From Ganoderma boninense (lineage: Eukaryota; Basidiomycota; Agaricomycetes; Polyporales; Polyporaceae): a stretch of DNA of 64,000 nucleotides. The position numbers and the translations under genes were made by a program. This document shows positions 1-13,090 of the stretch, piece by piece. Numbering within the stretch: the first letter of the stretch is position 1; each line of letters starts with the position of its first letter. The notes under the pieces were generated by a model that was not told where the DNA came from, did no database searches, and saw only the letters and a program-made list of their open reading frames with translations. The stretch lies in assembly GCA_002900995.3 (NCBI GenBank), contig CM035304.1, positions 2,199,476 to 2,263,475 on the forward strand, written 5' to 3'.

Positions 1-3000
1 ACAGGTCAATTGTTATCGACAGATCGATGGGAACGCACGACGCACTGGTGGTAATAGGAAGCCTCGGAGTGGAAGGCGCAGCAGAAGCCTGAATGGCGCG
101 AGACTTGAACGTGGAACTCACTTCGCGTTATTTGGGCGTATATATGTGTGGAGCCTCCCCCGGCGCACAGCCAGAGAGCCTCAGGGATATGAAACAGCCA
201 GCTCGAGGCCCAGATGCCCATGAGATGAACGTGTAGAGTGGGCCCATTGTGTGCCAGAAGTGGTCAAGCACCGTGCTTCCTGCTTCACCACTCATGGACG
301 AAAGGTCCCGCGCCCAAGTGTACTAGATCAGGAGATGTGCGAGCGCCGGGGGGCAGTAAGCTCGAAGGATGACGGAATTTCGTGTGATAGGAGCGCCGCG
401 GTTGAGCCATTCGCATCCCGAGCTTGCAAGGGTCATTTTAAGTTATTCAAGGGTCGGAATTTCAAGCGCCGCATGCTCTACAGCGGCCGCTGTGGGGTAT
501 GTTAGACTCTCCAGCGGTAACGAGATGTCTAGTGAATGAATATGTTTAGAAAACACGTGAGACATCGAAGACAAAGGGATACGCCCATGAGAACCTGCCT
601 TGTTGGCCCGTTGCGATGGTCGCGAGGGACGGTGGGTCAGTTTACGAATGTCATCGGCCCACTTGCAGCGCTGTATCCGCGCTAGAACATGATGACGAAT
701 ACGAGCTTCATCGAACCTTCGGCCTATGGGACGCCACCAGGCTACTAGCCCGAGCTAGCCTTGGACGACTCCTCCGGTGTCCGCAGTGCATCGCATGAAC
801 CTTGCAAATGCCCGAAACTTAATGAAATCGAGATGCTAGCACCATGGAACAATGGTGGGCACATCAGGCCAGGGCAGCCCCACATCGCCGAAAGCCAGCA
901 CCCTGGAGCCGCGGATCGAAGTCAGCGCTCCTTCGCGACCATGACGCGAGCGTGGAAAGTCGGTCTCACCGAGCGACCATGTGCATTCGGCTGCGAGGAA
1001 GACGTGCGGGACTACTTCTATCTTATTCTGCAGATTTGGAGAAGCACGGAAAGGGGCGGCGGGCGATTCTCGTTGGACCGGGCGACAGGGAGCCGTCGGA
1101 ACGTCTGGCGTGGCTTATCAAACTACTCACCATCAAGTGACCGAACTGAATGAGGGCGGTGCCGTGAGTGCGACCGTCTCAACGCTCACGGGTCGACGCC
1201 CAATGTCCGAGATGAAGGCCTGGATAGGAGCTTCCTGGACACGACAGACCGCATCCCTCGTTCGCGATATCCCGCTAGACGAGCAACTGGAGCGATCATC
1301 ATGAGTGCCTGAAAGACGCTAACATTAGCGAACAAGGCGGCCGTTGATACGAAGCAGATGGAAGCACCAACGAACCGGCCGCGAACTATCAGGTTTGTTT
1401 ACGTTGGTGATGAATAGCCAAGGCCGAAATGCTGGGATGAGAAGAGAAGCGGCCAACTTCAAACACTGGCGAGTTCTGGTCGCCATGGCGGTGGGAGGTC
1501 CCCCTGAGCTTCCTCGACATCTTGTGATAGACGGTGTGCAATAAGAGAGCGATCTGTGAGGTACAAAGCGCAGTCAATATGACATAGAAAATGGGAGATC
1601 ATCAAGTTTCCCGCCTTGGGAGTGATTCGCTGGCCATGTGGGTGCCGTAAATGTCGCGCCTTGTGCGACTGGAAGCTTAGTTTGACTCTCGAGGCGGCAA
1701 ACCTAGAAATTATGGCCGCTGGGGTGATTAGAGTATGCTGAGAACGGTGGGGAGATCGCTGGTGTTGGTCGGTGTTGGTGGTGCGACTGCAACCACAAAC
1801 AACTCCTACGAGGGCGCCTAATGCCTTGGCAACACCGCAGGCGCCTTCCCAAGTATAGACAACAACAGCACAGCTTCTCGACATAAGGCTACCAGACTTC
1901 CAAGTCTGCGAAGGCGTTTCGTCAATGAGCCCACTCCTTGAGCTGCTCCCAAATCCGCCTTTCTGTGTATGCAACCCCCAGAAATTTTGGGCGCATTTGA
2001 TTGGTTACTTCGAGCCGCTATCTCGCCATGCAGCACCGGCTCTACGTCGCGATACTTGGCAAACTATCATCCTATCTCCGCAAACTGGAATTCGGCACTG
2101 CTGCAAACCAATAGATGGCGGCAAGCATACTCCCGGCCGTACAAATCAGCAGTCATTCATCAGAGCAGGAGTTCCGGCAGTAGTACCAGCCGTGTGGCCA
2201 GCGAGGGAATGTTCCTCAGCTTGATTCTGACCCCAGTCTGTGCCGAAGAAAGAATGACCAGTACTTAGTGGCAACCCCGAGTCGTTGAGACCTGGCGGAT
2301 AGGATAGCGGTCCTTTTTTGCCACGCCGTACCGTCTATCTCATTACCACATCCCGGGCCGATCTGTCTCCAAGATTTATCACTGGCATGTCAGCACATTG
2401 CCTTCGCCATGGCGTAGTAGTAGCCAACCGTTGGCAGACGCACCGTTTGTGGCGGGTAAATCCCGTCACTCACTCGCTTGTGCAGGCTGAGTGCCGCAAT
2501 ATCCCTGGGGTAGCTTTTGCACGACGTAGCCGTGTTTTTAACCGGTGCGGAATTAATTGCCTTCGCAGGCCCATTTCGCTTTATTCTCGGCAACGCTATG
2601 GTGACCTTCCGAAGAAGCCTCTTTGATTGAGATGAATCAATGGCCATGTGTATATTTCTTGCCGACGGCCGCGAACTGAAAGGTTTCGCTAACAAGCTGT
2701 TAGAGTTTGCGTGTCCTAGGTATACATTCGGCGTAATTACCATTCACAGCAAAAAAAACTGTTTAAAACTAACATCAACTGCCAATGAGCTTCCCAGACG
2801 CAGTCACGCAAAGGCGCTGCAGTTCATTGGCAGATACGAGACCTTACGCTAACATGACGCAGCTAGACACTGGTCCGCAAATAGCGATTCAATGAACTAT
2901 ATACAGTGCTATCAGCATCACATCTTGTGGACCAAAGACACGTTGTAAAGGGCTGTCCAAGATGAATTTCTGTGCCTGACATACGCATGATAGGAAGCAG

Positions 3001-3183
3001 CTCGTCTGGGGTGTTTGACATGAACACCCACTCTCCGCGTGTAGTGCCCGCAACATGCTCCACCGCATATCACGGAACGCCGACAAAGAACGTCAAGAAT
3101 CCATTCCCCAATTCAAAGCAAAAGCAAAAACGGGGCTCGGGACGGACCTCGAAATATCCGACTATAGTACACCAGTCCGTCCT
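1..3183. other. Stretch without a recognisable gene
   Basis: Short open frames occur on both strands, but none has a family motif, a plausible exon chain or a clear start. A frame near 761-1153 has a faint Cys-rich look, which I did not accept as a retroelement finger. The last 100 bases lie just downstream of the USO1 stop and should hold its 3' UTR. Confidence 0.6.
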
Positions 3184-6100
3184 TCACTCCTCGTCCTCGT
3201 CTTCGTCATCATCTTCCTCTTCCTCGTCCTCCGACACCTCCATGTTCGCCTGGCGCATCCGCTCCTTGTCCTTCCGTCGCTTGCTATTGAGCTCGTCCAG
3301 CAGGACCAGCAGGTCATCCTGCTCCTTCTCGACGTCCTTCTTCTTCTGATCGCTGCTCTGGAGCTGTTCCGTGAGCGACGCCACCTGCGCACGCAGCGCG
3401 TCCGTCTGTCGGGCATGAACAAAACCATCCACTCATGTTAATTCATGTGGACCAGTCCTCGCGAAAATCGAGACCGCACCTCGCCAGAGGCAGTCGAGAC
3501 CGCCTTGAGCTGCGTCTGCAGCTTCTCGATCTCGGCAGCCTGCCCCCGAATGACGTCCCGCAGTGAAGCGATGAGCATCGCGCTCTCCTGCCCGGCTGCC
3601 GACGACAGCGCATTGGGGTCCACCGCGACGCCCTTCTGGATCGTGTCTGGCGAACATTCAGTTCAATAATGTGTGTCACAGTTGTCAGATTAACTCGACA
3701 GGTAACATGAGGATATTGCATGTACGCACAGTAGTTCGACTTCCAGAAGTCCACGAACGCCCAGTCGAACCAGATCTCGCCCTCTTCCATCTCAGCCTTG
3801 GGCTGCCCTGCAGCGGGCGCGCCTTGTGCGTGGTGTGGCGGAATGTGTGCGTTCGGGGATGCTACGACGAAGTTGTCCGGTCCGACTGCCCGAAAGCGGT
3901 CCTCGTCACGCAGGTGAATGAGCCGTCCTGACAGCATGTCGATGCCGAGACGGGTCAAAATTGGATGGATTATCGCACTGCCCGGCCGTTAGCACAAACC
4001 TTGTTAACACGGAAAGGCGCAGCGGAACTGACCGCGTTACTTCGCCGGGCTCGCGGTTGAACTCGTAAATCACCCCGAGAAGGAATGCACAGAGCCCGGG
4101 GATCATTGCGTCCTCCTCCACGGTCTGGTTGATAGGCTCTACCAGCTGCCGATCACACCAATGGTCAATGTTTCGGTGCCGAGGAGCGCATCGTTAACCA
4201 AACCTACCACTCCAAGTGCGCCGGCCTCCAAGAACTCCCGGACGGCAGCCGGATCCTCCCACAACCACTGTATCAGCAAGCACAGGTAGCCAACACAAAC
4301 CCGGTCCCATTCGCGGGCCTCCTTCTCCGGCAAGTCAGCCCTTGCGCGTGCGAGGAACGCCAGCGATAAATGTTCGCTGAGGATCTGCAGCAACGTCTGC
4401 GGCTCGTCGGCATCTGCGGGATCGTCATCATTACCCGGCGGAGGAGGCCCGCCGTCCGCCGGGACGAAGAAAGCGCCGCCGCCGCCGCCGCCTGGCGAAC
4501 CGGCCTGGGGCACGATCGAGCGTGCGGTAGCTTTCGCTCGAGGAGAAGCACGGAGGAGATGCGCAAAGAGGAGCGTGGCGAAATGCGTTGATGTGACGGA
4601 GGGGATATTCAGCGGGGAGACGGGGACGGTCGTGAGAGCGTACAGCAGAGGCGTCGCAGGTGCTTGGGAGCCTGTACAACAAGGGTCAGCGCTTGCATCT
4701 ATTGTGTGTAAGTGAAGACAGACCGGGCTGTGCGACCATGGCCTGCACGATGGCTTCGGATATCTCCTCTTTCTGCACAAAATTCTAGACGGGTGGCGTG
4801 CTTGAGTTAGGTTTTACCCAGCACAGTATCCAGCGCCAATACCTGGAAAATACCCAAGGCAGCGCCACGAAGTTCCATCCCATCCTTCGTCCGTCTCTCA
4901 CCGTCGATAATGTTGTTGTATTCACCGTGAAGGATGAGCTCGACAAGTGCGTCTAGCGCAGACGCGGGTTCCAGGCGATCCCACTCTTCGCCGTTCGTGT
5001 CTGGTACGGGCACGTACGGCGTCACGACCATCTCCGCAAGCGGAAGCCCGGAAATATTGGAAGGAACCAGACGCAATGCCTATGACGTGCATCACACAAC
5101 GCGTCAGTCGAAAGCCGGAGACGCTTAGTCGACAGGCTCCGTACCTGCGTCTTGATGGTGGTCGGCGCATTCGATGCGAGGCCAAACTCCGTCAGACATC
5201 GAGTACAGGCAATGGACAACCCATCTGGAGGCTTCGAATACGTTTAGTAGACGTGATAAAGAGATAGCGCTCCACACTCACACCGGCATGTCGTGCCAGC
5301 AGCCCGACAACCCCGACGACGAGTGTGGCGTTCGCACGCTTCTGGGGAACGTCCCAGAGTTGAAGGGCAAACTGCTGTGGGGTGGGCGTGTTGAACGGGA
5401 GATTTGGCGGGAAGCCAACGAGTGAGAGCAGGACGGGAGGCAGAGAAGATCCACGGAAATAGCTCTGGGACAGGGCGAAGATTACCGGACAGAGATCACG
5501 GACAGGACGGCAAGGGTTCGTACTTGGTTGGATTGGTTGAAGCGGAGTAGGCCGTCTACACAGGTTAGCGCGTCCTGTACCACCACACCTCCCTCTAGAC
5601 CCTGCTCGTTCACGACGACGTTGAAGAGCTTCTCGAAAGCGCCTTCAAATGCCATGATTTTCTGAATTTCGGGACTTTGGGAGATGATAGATTGGATAAT
5701 GAATATCGCCTCTGAGGGAGAGGTTAACATACGATCACCGCATATATGCAGATGTACGCACCGTTTCTAATTATCTCCCGTTTGTCCTCCAACAATGCGA
5801 TCAAACTGGTAACCCCCACTGGAGCCTTTAAGAAGTATCCCTGCACGGCCTGCCTCCTGTTCTGGAGCAATATTGAAAGGAATTGGAGGGCAGAGTACCG
5901 CAGGTAGAACGAGTGGTCCGCCATAAGAGCAAAGAGCTTCTGTGCAACCTTGTCGTCGGCAAGAACAACATCTGTATGCTTGTATCCAAGGTCCCGCGCC
6001 GCTGCCTGAGCGTTGTCGTCGACCTCGCAGAGCAAAATCAAAGTCTCGAGTACTGCCTTGCCTATATCCGCATCCACCTCTGCGTCATTTTGGAGAACAT

Positions 6101-6305
6101 CAAGAAGCCCAGGGAGTGTGAGGTGTCCGACGTCGGCCTTCCAGTCCCGAGCGAGCCCCTTGAGGGCGAGGACCGCTGCACGGCGGTCGGCGAGGAGAGT
6201 TGACGGCGAGAGGCGATCAGCAAGGCGAGCGATGGTATCGGCAGCAGATTGTGGTTGACCGGTGGGGCCGCGAAGGGCGATGTTGATCTGAGAGAGGAAT
6301 TCCAT
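3184..6305 (-). CDS. USO1: Uso1/p115 vesicle-tethering factor
   Basis: This gene encodes the golgin-like tether that captures ER-derived COPII vesicles at the cis-Golgi, working with Rab1/Ypt1 and SNAREs. The first exon runs from the ATG at 6305 to about 5762. It opens with MEFLSQINIAL and continues into armadillo-type helical repeats, including a stretch beginning ADHSFYLRYSALQFLSILL. The first intron is 5761-5712 with GT-AG ends. Later exons carry the rest of the p115 head domain, then a short coiled coil (TDALRAQVASLTEQLQSSDQ). The protein ends in a strongly acidic tail of Glu and Asp that stops at the TGA at 3184-3186. Such an acidic end is typical of the family. The coiled coil is much shorter than in yeast Uso1, as is usual in basidiomycetes. 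A glycine- and proline-rich loop lies near 4440-4500. I saw no frame break in the exons I followed. The identity is secure; exact inner exon borders are not all checked. Confidence 0.93.
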
Positions 6306-6604
6306 GGACCGTGCTCACCGTCGTAAGACGTCGAAGAACCATCGTTGCTCGCCGTGCGGCTCGATGAGCGGGGAAGGACCACGTGGCCCAGAAGCTTAAA
6401 CGCCGGCATCGGGCATTTCGGGCTTCGCAAACAAAACCACCGTCACCTGATTTCGGCACAATTATGCCGCATAATAATAAGATGCGCTCAGTATGCTGGA
6501 AATGTGCTACGAATCTTCTGAAGCAGCCTGGAAGAAGTTGGTGGGTTATTTAAGTGAAGAGAGCCAGTGTTGCACATGGATGCCTGCAGGAGCTTTATCT
6601 GCAA

Positions 6605-6676
6605 GGGCATTTGGCACAGTGGTAGCGCGCACGCTTCGCATGCGTGAGGTCCAGGGTTCAATCCCCTGAATGTCCA
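6605..6676 (+). tRNA. tRNA-Ala (anticodon CGC)
   Basis: The sequence folds as a full cloverleaf. The acceptor stem GGGCATT pairs with AATGTCC with one G-T wobble. The anticodon stem CACGC/GCGTG encloses the loop TTCGCAT, which gives anticodon CGC and decodes GCG alanine codons. The T arm is CAGGG-TTCAATC-CCCTG and the B box (GGTTCAATCCC) is intact. There is no intron. A run of five T at 6678-6682 directly after the gene is the expected RNA polymerase III terminator. Confidence 0.95.
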
Positions 6677-6954
6677 GTTTTTATTTCAATTTTACTCCAT
6701 TGAGTCCCGGTCCGCATTCCCAAGGGCCAATGAAGCCCTCGCTTCCTCCATCTTCCTCACTTCCTCCATTGACCCTCTCCTCAGGCTACTTGCGGATATA
6801 ATTCTGCTTCTACATCGCCCTTGTACTCATACCTATCGTGGCAACCGAACTGGGCTCTGTTCTCTCAACAAGGTGCAGAGACCGCGCCGTGCGCAGATCT
6901 CGTATCCCCGCGTCCGATGCCGAGGTCTTTCGCCAGGTTGTGACAAACTTCATC

Positions 6955-9340
6955 ATGTCGACTATACCAGTGTCCACTGCAGCACCGATGCAACAGGAAG
7001 GCGGACGCATGCCGGCACTCTCGAGGACAAATCCGGGGCTCAAGAAGATTTCCCCATACTGGTACCCGTACACGACGATGGCGAAGGGGCGATGGCTGGG
7101 CCGGGAGATTCTGGAGGTTGTTTCAACGGAGTTTCGTGATCGCTCAATGGAGTTCTATGTACGTCCTCGCTCATCATGGCATGCTGTGAGGTGGTCTCTC
7201 AATGCAGCGTGTGCGGTCCGTGCGCATCGTAGGCACAACCTCCAATGATCCACCCGCTGCATGGACTCTCCACGGTCTACAGCAACGCGTGTCAGAGAGT
7301 GTCGCCAAGCGCACGAGTCGCCCATGCTGCGCTGAGAGGCCAACACCCTCTCACTTGGAACGTTTCCGATTGACCGTTCGGAACACTCAGAGGTACGCTC
7401 TCGAATCTGGGGTCACGAACGATCAACGGCAAGGTGGCGAAACCAGATACGATCATCCGGAATGGCGACCGCATCGAGTACGTCCTTCTTTATGTTGTGC
7501 GTTGCTTAGACCCTCATTCTGTTGCGCAGGAACATATCTCATCGCCATGAACCTGCCGTGACTTCTACCCCGGTGCGAATAGTTCTCCATGATACAAGAG
7601 CGACAGTTTATTGTAATTGACAAACCGGCTCTATTGTACGTCCTCTACTCGTATGCGCATATAGCCCACCTATCTTACCGTAACTGGCGTAAAAGCCGGT
7701 GCACGCTGCAGGGCGATACTTCCGGAACAGCCTGGTGGAAATCTTGAAGAACGACTTCGGCTTCGAGAAGGTCTACACTGTGAACAGGCTAGACAGGCTC
7801 ACGTCTGGCCTCATGATTCTGCCCCTCAATCCGGCACTCGCCACCACACTTTCTAAGGAGTTTGTAAACGGTGAAGTGAAGAAGGAGTATGTCGCGCGAT
7901 GCAAGGGCAAATTCCCTGAGTATGTCACATTCCTGCACATGCGTAATTGTATCTCAGACAGTAGCATATAGGGAGGAAATCGTGTCTGAGGAGCCTCTCC
8001 TGACCGTTGATAGACAGATGGGCCTAAACATAGTGCATCCAGAAGGAAAGGTCCGTGTATGCGCTTTTTGCGCGCATATACACACTGATGCATCGCATTG
8101 CAGCCCGCAAAAACAATATTCAACCGTCTGCACTACGATCACAACACTGATACAAGCGTCCTCCGATGTAGGTACTCAGTGCTGTGCATAGACCATGGCT
8201 GAGATGTATTCTATTATGCCTTCAGGTCGTCCTCTCACCGGTCGATGTATGCGCTTTCATCCGTAGATTCCCGTTCTGCTACTCACATCGCCGCATATAG
8301 CTCACCAAATCCGGGTACACCTGCAGTACCTTGGCCATCCTATAGCGAACGACCCCATATACTCCGATGCAAGAATATGGGTGTGTTCCCCCCCCCCATT
8401 TCCCCCTTCCTCGCACCAACACCTGCTCACAATCTGCTACACTAAGGGTAATAACCTCGGCAAGGGGGGAATAGACCTCGTTCCAAGCGAAGAACGCGAT
8501 GCCCCTCAAGCCCCATCACAATTCCAATTCGACCCGTCGAATAATCCTGAAGCGATCACCAGCCGGGCTGAAGGCGCTCTCGCACTCGCTACAGCTGCGG
8601 AAGCCTCAAGTGAGTCCATAGCGAGGAAGCTCCTGCCGCGCGAGACGGGCCACGATATCGGGATGGGCTCTCCCGTGCCGCTGTCTGCGGAAGCGGTTGG
8701 CATCATCACTCGCCTCAGGAACATGAAGGTGTGTTGTCCTGGTGCGTGTGTTTCCGCACACGCCAAACTGAGATTTTACAGGATGAGGCCGAGGACTGGG
8801 GTCGCTGGCGCGACGTGTGGTGTTCCGTGCAAAAGCTGCTCTTTCGCCGCACGGCTTCACCATTCCCCTACCCCCACAAAACAAACGGAAACGTGGTGGG
8901 CCCGTAGTCTCGTCGTTCCAGAGCACACCGGCGGGCAGCAGCCCAGGTACGCCCGGAACACCCGGGTCTGCGGTTATCGACGTTGCTCCAGGGCAGAACC
9001 AGCCCCCTCGTATGGGGAACCTCTTATCGACCAGCTGACACCGGAGGATGTCGCGAATTTGGCCATGCGCTCGACGTCTTCCTCCACAATGGCCTCCGAA
9101 GTAGGCACGCCCGACCGACACCCCCCCAGTCGCGGAGGAGTCATCTCCAATAACGACTGACCCCATCTCGGATGCGGACGGAATGCACTACTGTCCAGAA
9201 TGCTTCGTCCCTTTGCACCCGGACCGAAGCCGGAGACACTGTATATCTTCCTCCATGCAAGACGGTATACGACGAGTTTGGGCAGCTTCGAGACCGAGAT
9301 GCCGGAGTGGGCGGCTGAGGGCTGGGAGTGGGAGCAGTAG
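6955..9340 (+). pseudogene. RluA-type tRNA pseudouridine synthase (Pus9/Rib2-like), frame-broken
   Basis: Intact members isomerise a specific uridine to pseudouridine in tRNA. The ATG at 6955 starts an exon with PYWYPYTTMAKGRWLGREI, then come an S4-like segment (INGKVAKPDTIIRNGDRI) and the catalytic RLD motif in YTVNRLDRLTSGLMIL. The synthase core follows ([34 protein letters not shown]), then a C-terminal segment with YCPECFVPLHP that ends at TAG 9338-9340. Exons are joined by GT-AG introns, for example the one ending before CTCACCAAATC near 8300. At least five one- or two-base shifts are needed to keep the family reading: near 7424, 7604, 7633, 8815, 9020 and again near 9223. No deaminase domain is present, so it is closer to Pus9 than to Rib2. 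It is either a decaying gene or a poor consensus; the conserved amino acids between breaks favour a recent event or sequencing error. Confidence 0.85.
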
Positions 9341-9497
9341 TAAATGTAGGCGACGGCGTCGGTGCGTGGTATACCTATAGAATGGTTGTCTATCGATCTA
9401 TTACAGATGGGGATGAATGAAATGAAGTCTAGTCCTAAGTCTGCAGTGTGGGGTAATCTGAGACAATGTGGTTCACAAGTGGTCGCACTGACCCGTT

Positions 9498-11356
9498 TTA
9501 ATCCGACGTCGGACCCTGATCCTCATCTTCCACGTCCTTATTCTCTCCGGGCTTCGGCCACATATGGGAGGGAAGCAACGTCGAGACGGACGACACAGCC
9601 ACGCTGAACGGGATGAGGATCGCGTACACGCCATGCCCTCCCAGCCAGTTGCGCTCCAACGACGTCGCGAACAGGGACGTCGCAGGTGGCAGGCCCTATC
9701 GCGCGCACGACGGCCGCGACGACCTGCGCGACGCCGTTCACCGCGCCCAGCGCGCGGCTGTCCGGCGCCGAGGACGTGATGAAGAGGAAGACCGCCCCGA
9801 ACGACATGTCCATCACGCACACCAACGCGCTCTGCAGCCCTACCATCGCCCACACGATCCACGTCAGCCCGTACGCACGCGCGCAGAGGTTCATCAGCGG
9901 GAACAGCATGTACAGCGGCACCAGCGCGGAGAGCCCGACCTGGAAGACGCGCTTCGGGCCCCAGACGTCGACGGCCCGCGCGAAGAGGAGGGCCTGGGTG
10001 AGCCCGTCGAGGACCCCGATGGTGCCGAGGATCGCGCCGATCGTTGGGGGCTTGAGGCCTAAGCCGCCTAGCTCTATGGGCGTGGAGAGGAAGAGGGGGA
10101 CCAGGACGACGAAGGCGATCTCGACGAGGGCGAGGGCGCCGTAGTTGGCGATCGAGATGACGACTGGTCTAGTTAAGGCATCGCGCAGCGGCAGGGGGCC
10201 ACTGTTGTCGTCGTTGTTGCTCGTGCATGGGGCTGCTGAGGATGTCGACGCGGGCGTGGATACGCCAGACTCGGGGGAAGGACGGCGCTTCCTTTTGATG
10301 GTCTACAGGTCGCGGATTATGGTGAGAAAGCGTTGGGGAGGAAGCGGGCAGGGACGAGGGTACGTACCTCCTTGAGGAAGAATGCGGCGACGAGGAAACA
10401 TGTCGCGGAGAAGGCGGCGGAGAAGGCGCAGGGGAGGAAGTAGGGATATGCCACCCAGAACGGGTGGCTGAAGACATACGGCCATCTGTCGTGTGGCCTG
10501 GATAACTGGCCGCCCACCATAGGTCTATGTTCAAAGGAGACCATGCGCATCAGATTCTGACAAAGCTGTAGCGAAAGCACTAATTTGAAGGCCCACCCGA
10601 TGGTGACTCCAATTGCCCACGTCGCAGGAATATACGCGAAGGCCTGGGCGATGTTTGTTGAATCCGTCAGTTCTGTGGTATGGATTGATTGGTGAGCAGC
10701 GTTTTGGCAGCGTTAAATCTGTGTTGAGGTGCGAAACTTACCGCCCATCATGCTCTTCATGACTCCTGTACCCCCATTCAGCATTCCTACCAGACTCCGA
10801 CTGCGAAGCTGTCAGAATAAGCGTGCGTAGTAGTGCTGAATACTAGCTTCACCTCAAGATCAGTGTCAAAAACGTCCGTGATAGGCCGAAGCATATCATA
10901 GAAATGCAGCATCCTCCTACACCGATGAGGAGGACGGGCTTGCGACCAATGTGGTCGGACAACCTGGTCCACTGGAAAATGAACAACGCCTCCGTGGCAA
11001 AGAATATAGATTCCTAGTGTATGTCAATCAGTCGATGTCTATGGGATTCAAAAGTGAGACACTTGCGATAAGCCCGGCGTAGTAGCCGACCTTCTTCTCG
11101 TCCCCGCCAGTGATGTCAAGTTCACTTATGAGCTGGTGAAAATAAGCTGTTGGGTCATGAGAATACGTTGGTTATATGTATGGCCCACCTGGTTGATGAA
11201 CGGAAAGATAACGTGCGAAGTCATTGGCTCTGCGAGATGCAGCAGCATTAGGATCGCAATCTGAAATTTGGGGAGAGGCGTTGGCTTCTTCCGCTTCCCT
11301 GCCTCGCTGCATGGGAGCAGCGGCTGCCGTTCATCCTCCGCACTGGGAATACTCAT
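9498..11356 (-). CDS. Major facilitator superfamily transporter
   Basis: This is a multi-pass membrane transporter, probably of the drug:H+ antiporter/ZIFL-like group common in Agaricomycetes; its substrate is unknown. The ATG at 11356 starts a short polar N-terminus (MSIPSAEDERQPLLP) followed by the first membrane span (FQIAILMLLHLAEPM). The loop between helices 2 and 3 reads TRLSDHIGRKPVLL, the classic D-x-x-G-R-K signature. A later exon carries PMVGGQLSRPHDRWPYVF and then a span-rich exon. A polar central loop (TIKRKRRPSPESG) separates the two halves. The second half has helices around VEIAFVVLVPLFL and PLYMLFPLMN, and TAA is at 9498-9500. At least six GT-AG introns can be placed. One frame shift is needed near 9683, after GPAT, to reach the family C-terminus (ERNWLGGHGVYAILIPFS). 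That shift could be an assembly error. Confidence 0.85.
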
Positions 11357-13090
11357 ATTTTGGTCCTGGTTGTGGATGGGCGTGCGGGAGGTGCGTTGCA
11401 GGACGTACTGACCACGCGAGCTTTTAAGCTGCTAACGCCCAGTCTAGAACTCACGATTGAGTCATTCTTGTCCGCCCGGCGCCTTTGGGCCAGGCTTTTG
11501 GTACCGATGCGATCACATGTGCACCTCGTACGATTTATCTTCCACGATTTCTTCTTTGCATACACAACGTCGGCGCTGCTAAGTATGAGGCTGGGGTCGC
11601 TTCTGCACTTGTTTAGTCAGTCGTTCGGTTTTCCCAGTGGATAAGAGTGAGGCGCCGATGTATGAATCAGCACGATTATGTCTTCCGCCGCCGGGTATTC
11701 CGAGTATGCGGTACATATGTAGAACTCTTCCTCCAAGTTGAGGCCATAAGAATTCTCTAACTATTCAGTTATTGCTTTTGAACCTTCCCCATATCCTCTA
11801 CGAAAGATAAACAAGGTCGTCACCCTCGAGTGCCAGACACGTAAGAACGCATCCCGGTTTCTCCAGCCTCATCCCGTAGCAGGTCAGGGCAAGGTCAGAG
11901 GTAACCTGGATCGACGAATATTGTGGACTGTGGGACACCTGCAGTTAGTCTCCGTAGCGAACGTGCGCTGTCCTTGCAGAGGGGGTATGGGTATGGTAGT
12001 CAAGCGGGCCCTGCAGTATTCTGCATTGCACGGTGCCTATCGTCGAATTGCATTGAGTAGCGTCATGCTACACGGCATGCGTTACGTGTAGGTGTGTTGA
12101 AGGCTGTCTGTATTGTGGTTCAAACGATTAGTCCGCCGCACGAAATGTGTCTCCCGTCTTTGGCCTCGATCAGCGGGCTGAATGGGCGCATTCGAGTGCT
12201 GGTAGCGGCATATGTCAGGCTCTCGGCTTCCAGCACCCTGAGCTGACCATGCGTCCGGATTAGGACAGCATTTGAGACCACGTCAGGGAAACCAGGGCTA
12301 GCAAAAAGGAAAATTGTATCTATGTGGAGGAAGGGTTAGTAAAGGACGGCGTATGACGGTTTCACCTTTCCAAGTCCTCCTGAGCTTGAGGTGCGTATCC
12401 TAGTCTGACGTCAGCACTCGTGGATGTGGATGCCCTTGTTTCCTATCTGTTGGAACAGGCTAAAGGAGGTCTGTAGGGCAGCGAAAGCGAGTAGACTCCG
12501 GTTGTCCTGTACCGGTCGTCGTGGTAAAGAGGCAAAGGGATGAGGCACTGACAAAAACACAACCGCACGTTGTTTGTACGTCGGAAACTCCCGACGAGCA
12601 AGCGCTCGCTTCCTCAAAAACCATGTTTCAACCATATCGACTGAGAAATGCAGGAGGGAGCGTACAGCAAGGAAAGCAGAACATATGCCATGTATATGAT
12701 AGAGTGTAGTATAGGATCAGCGGCACGCCAGTTGCACCCACTGCAGCATAAATTTTCGTTCTCCAGAAAACACGGTCTCTTCTTGGAAGCTCTTTGACTC
12801 GCCTCCAGGGCTCTCTTCCCGCCCCCGCCGCCCTCGGTCAAGAACTACCAACTTAGCGACCCTCAACCCATCATTGTCTGGGACCTGGTTTGCGATGCAA
12901 TCCTGCGGCAGTGAATTACTCCCGCAGCGGTTGCTGTCTGCCACGGAGGATAAGTATATCGCCGCCTCGGGCTAGCGCTTATTCCTGTCGAGCGAGCTGA
13001 TCGTTATCATTTATAATTTTTAGTAACTTGCCCTGGAGGCTGGAATCCATCCCTCCTCTGCAGCGTACCTCGACACCGCAGATATCATAT
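11357..13090. other. Intergenic, no gene seen
   Basis: Divergent region between the MFS transporter (-) and the racemase (+). Open frames are short and unsupported. It should hold both promoters, but I could not single out a regulatory motif. Confidence 0.5.

Noticed and set aside
761..1153. Cys-containing frame resembling the zinc-knuckle end of a non-LTR reverse transcriptase
   Set aside because: Only one loose motif fits, there is no reverse-transcriptase core on either side, and the frame is short.
8381..9166. Two overlapping long frames on both strands
   Set aside because: The plus frame includes intron sequence of the pseudouridine synthase and leaves the family frame. The minus frame is its shadow.
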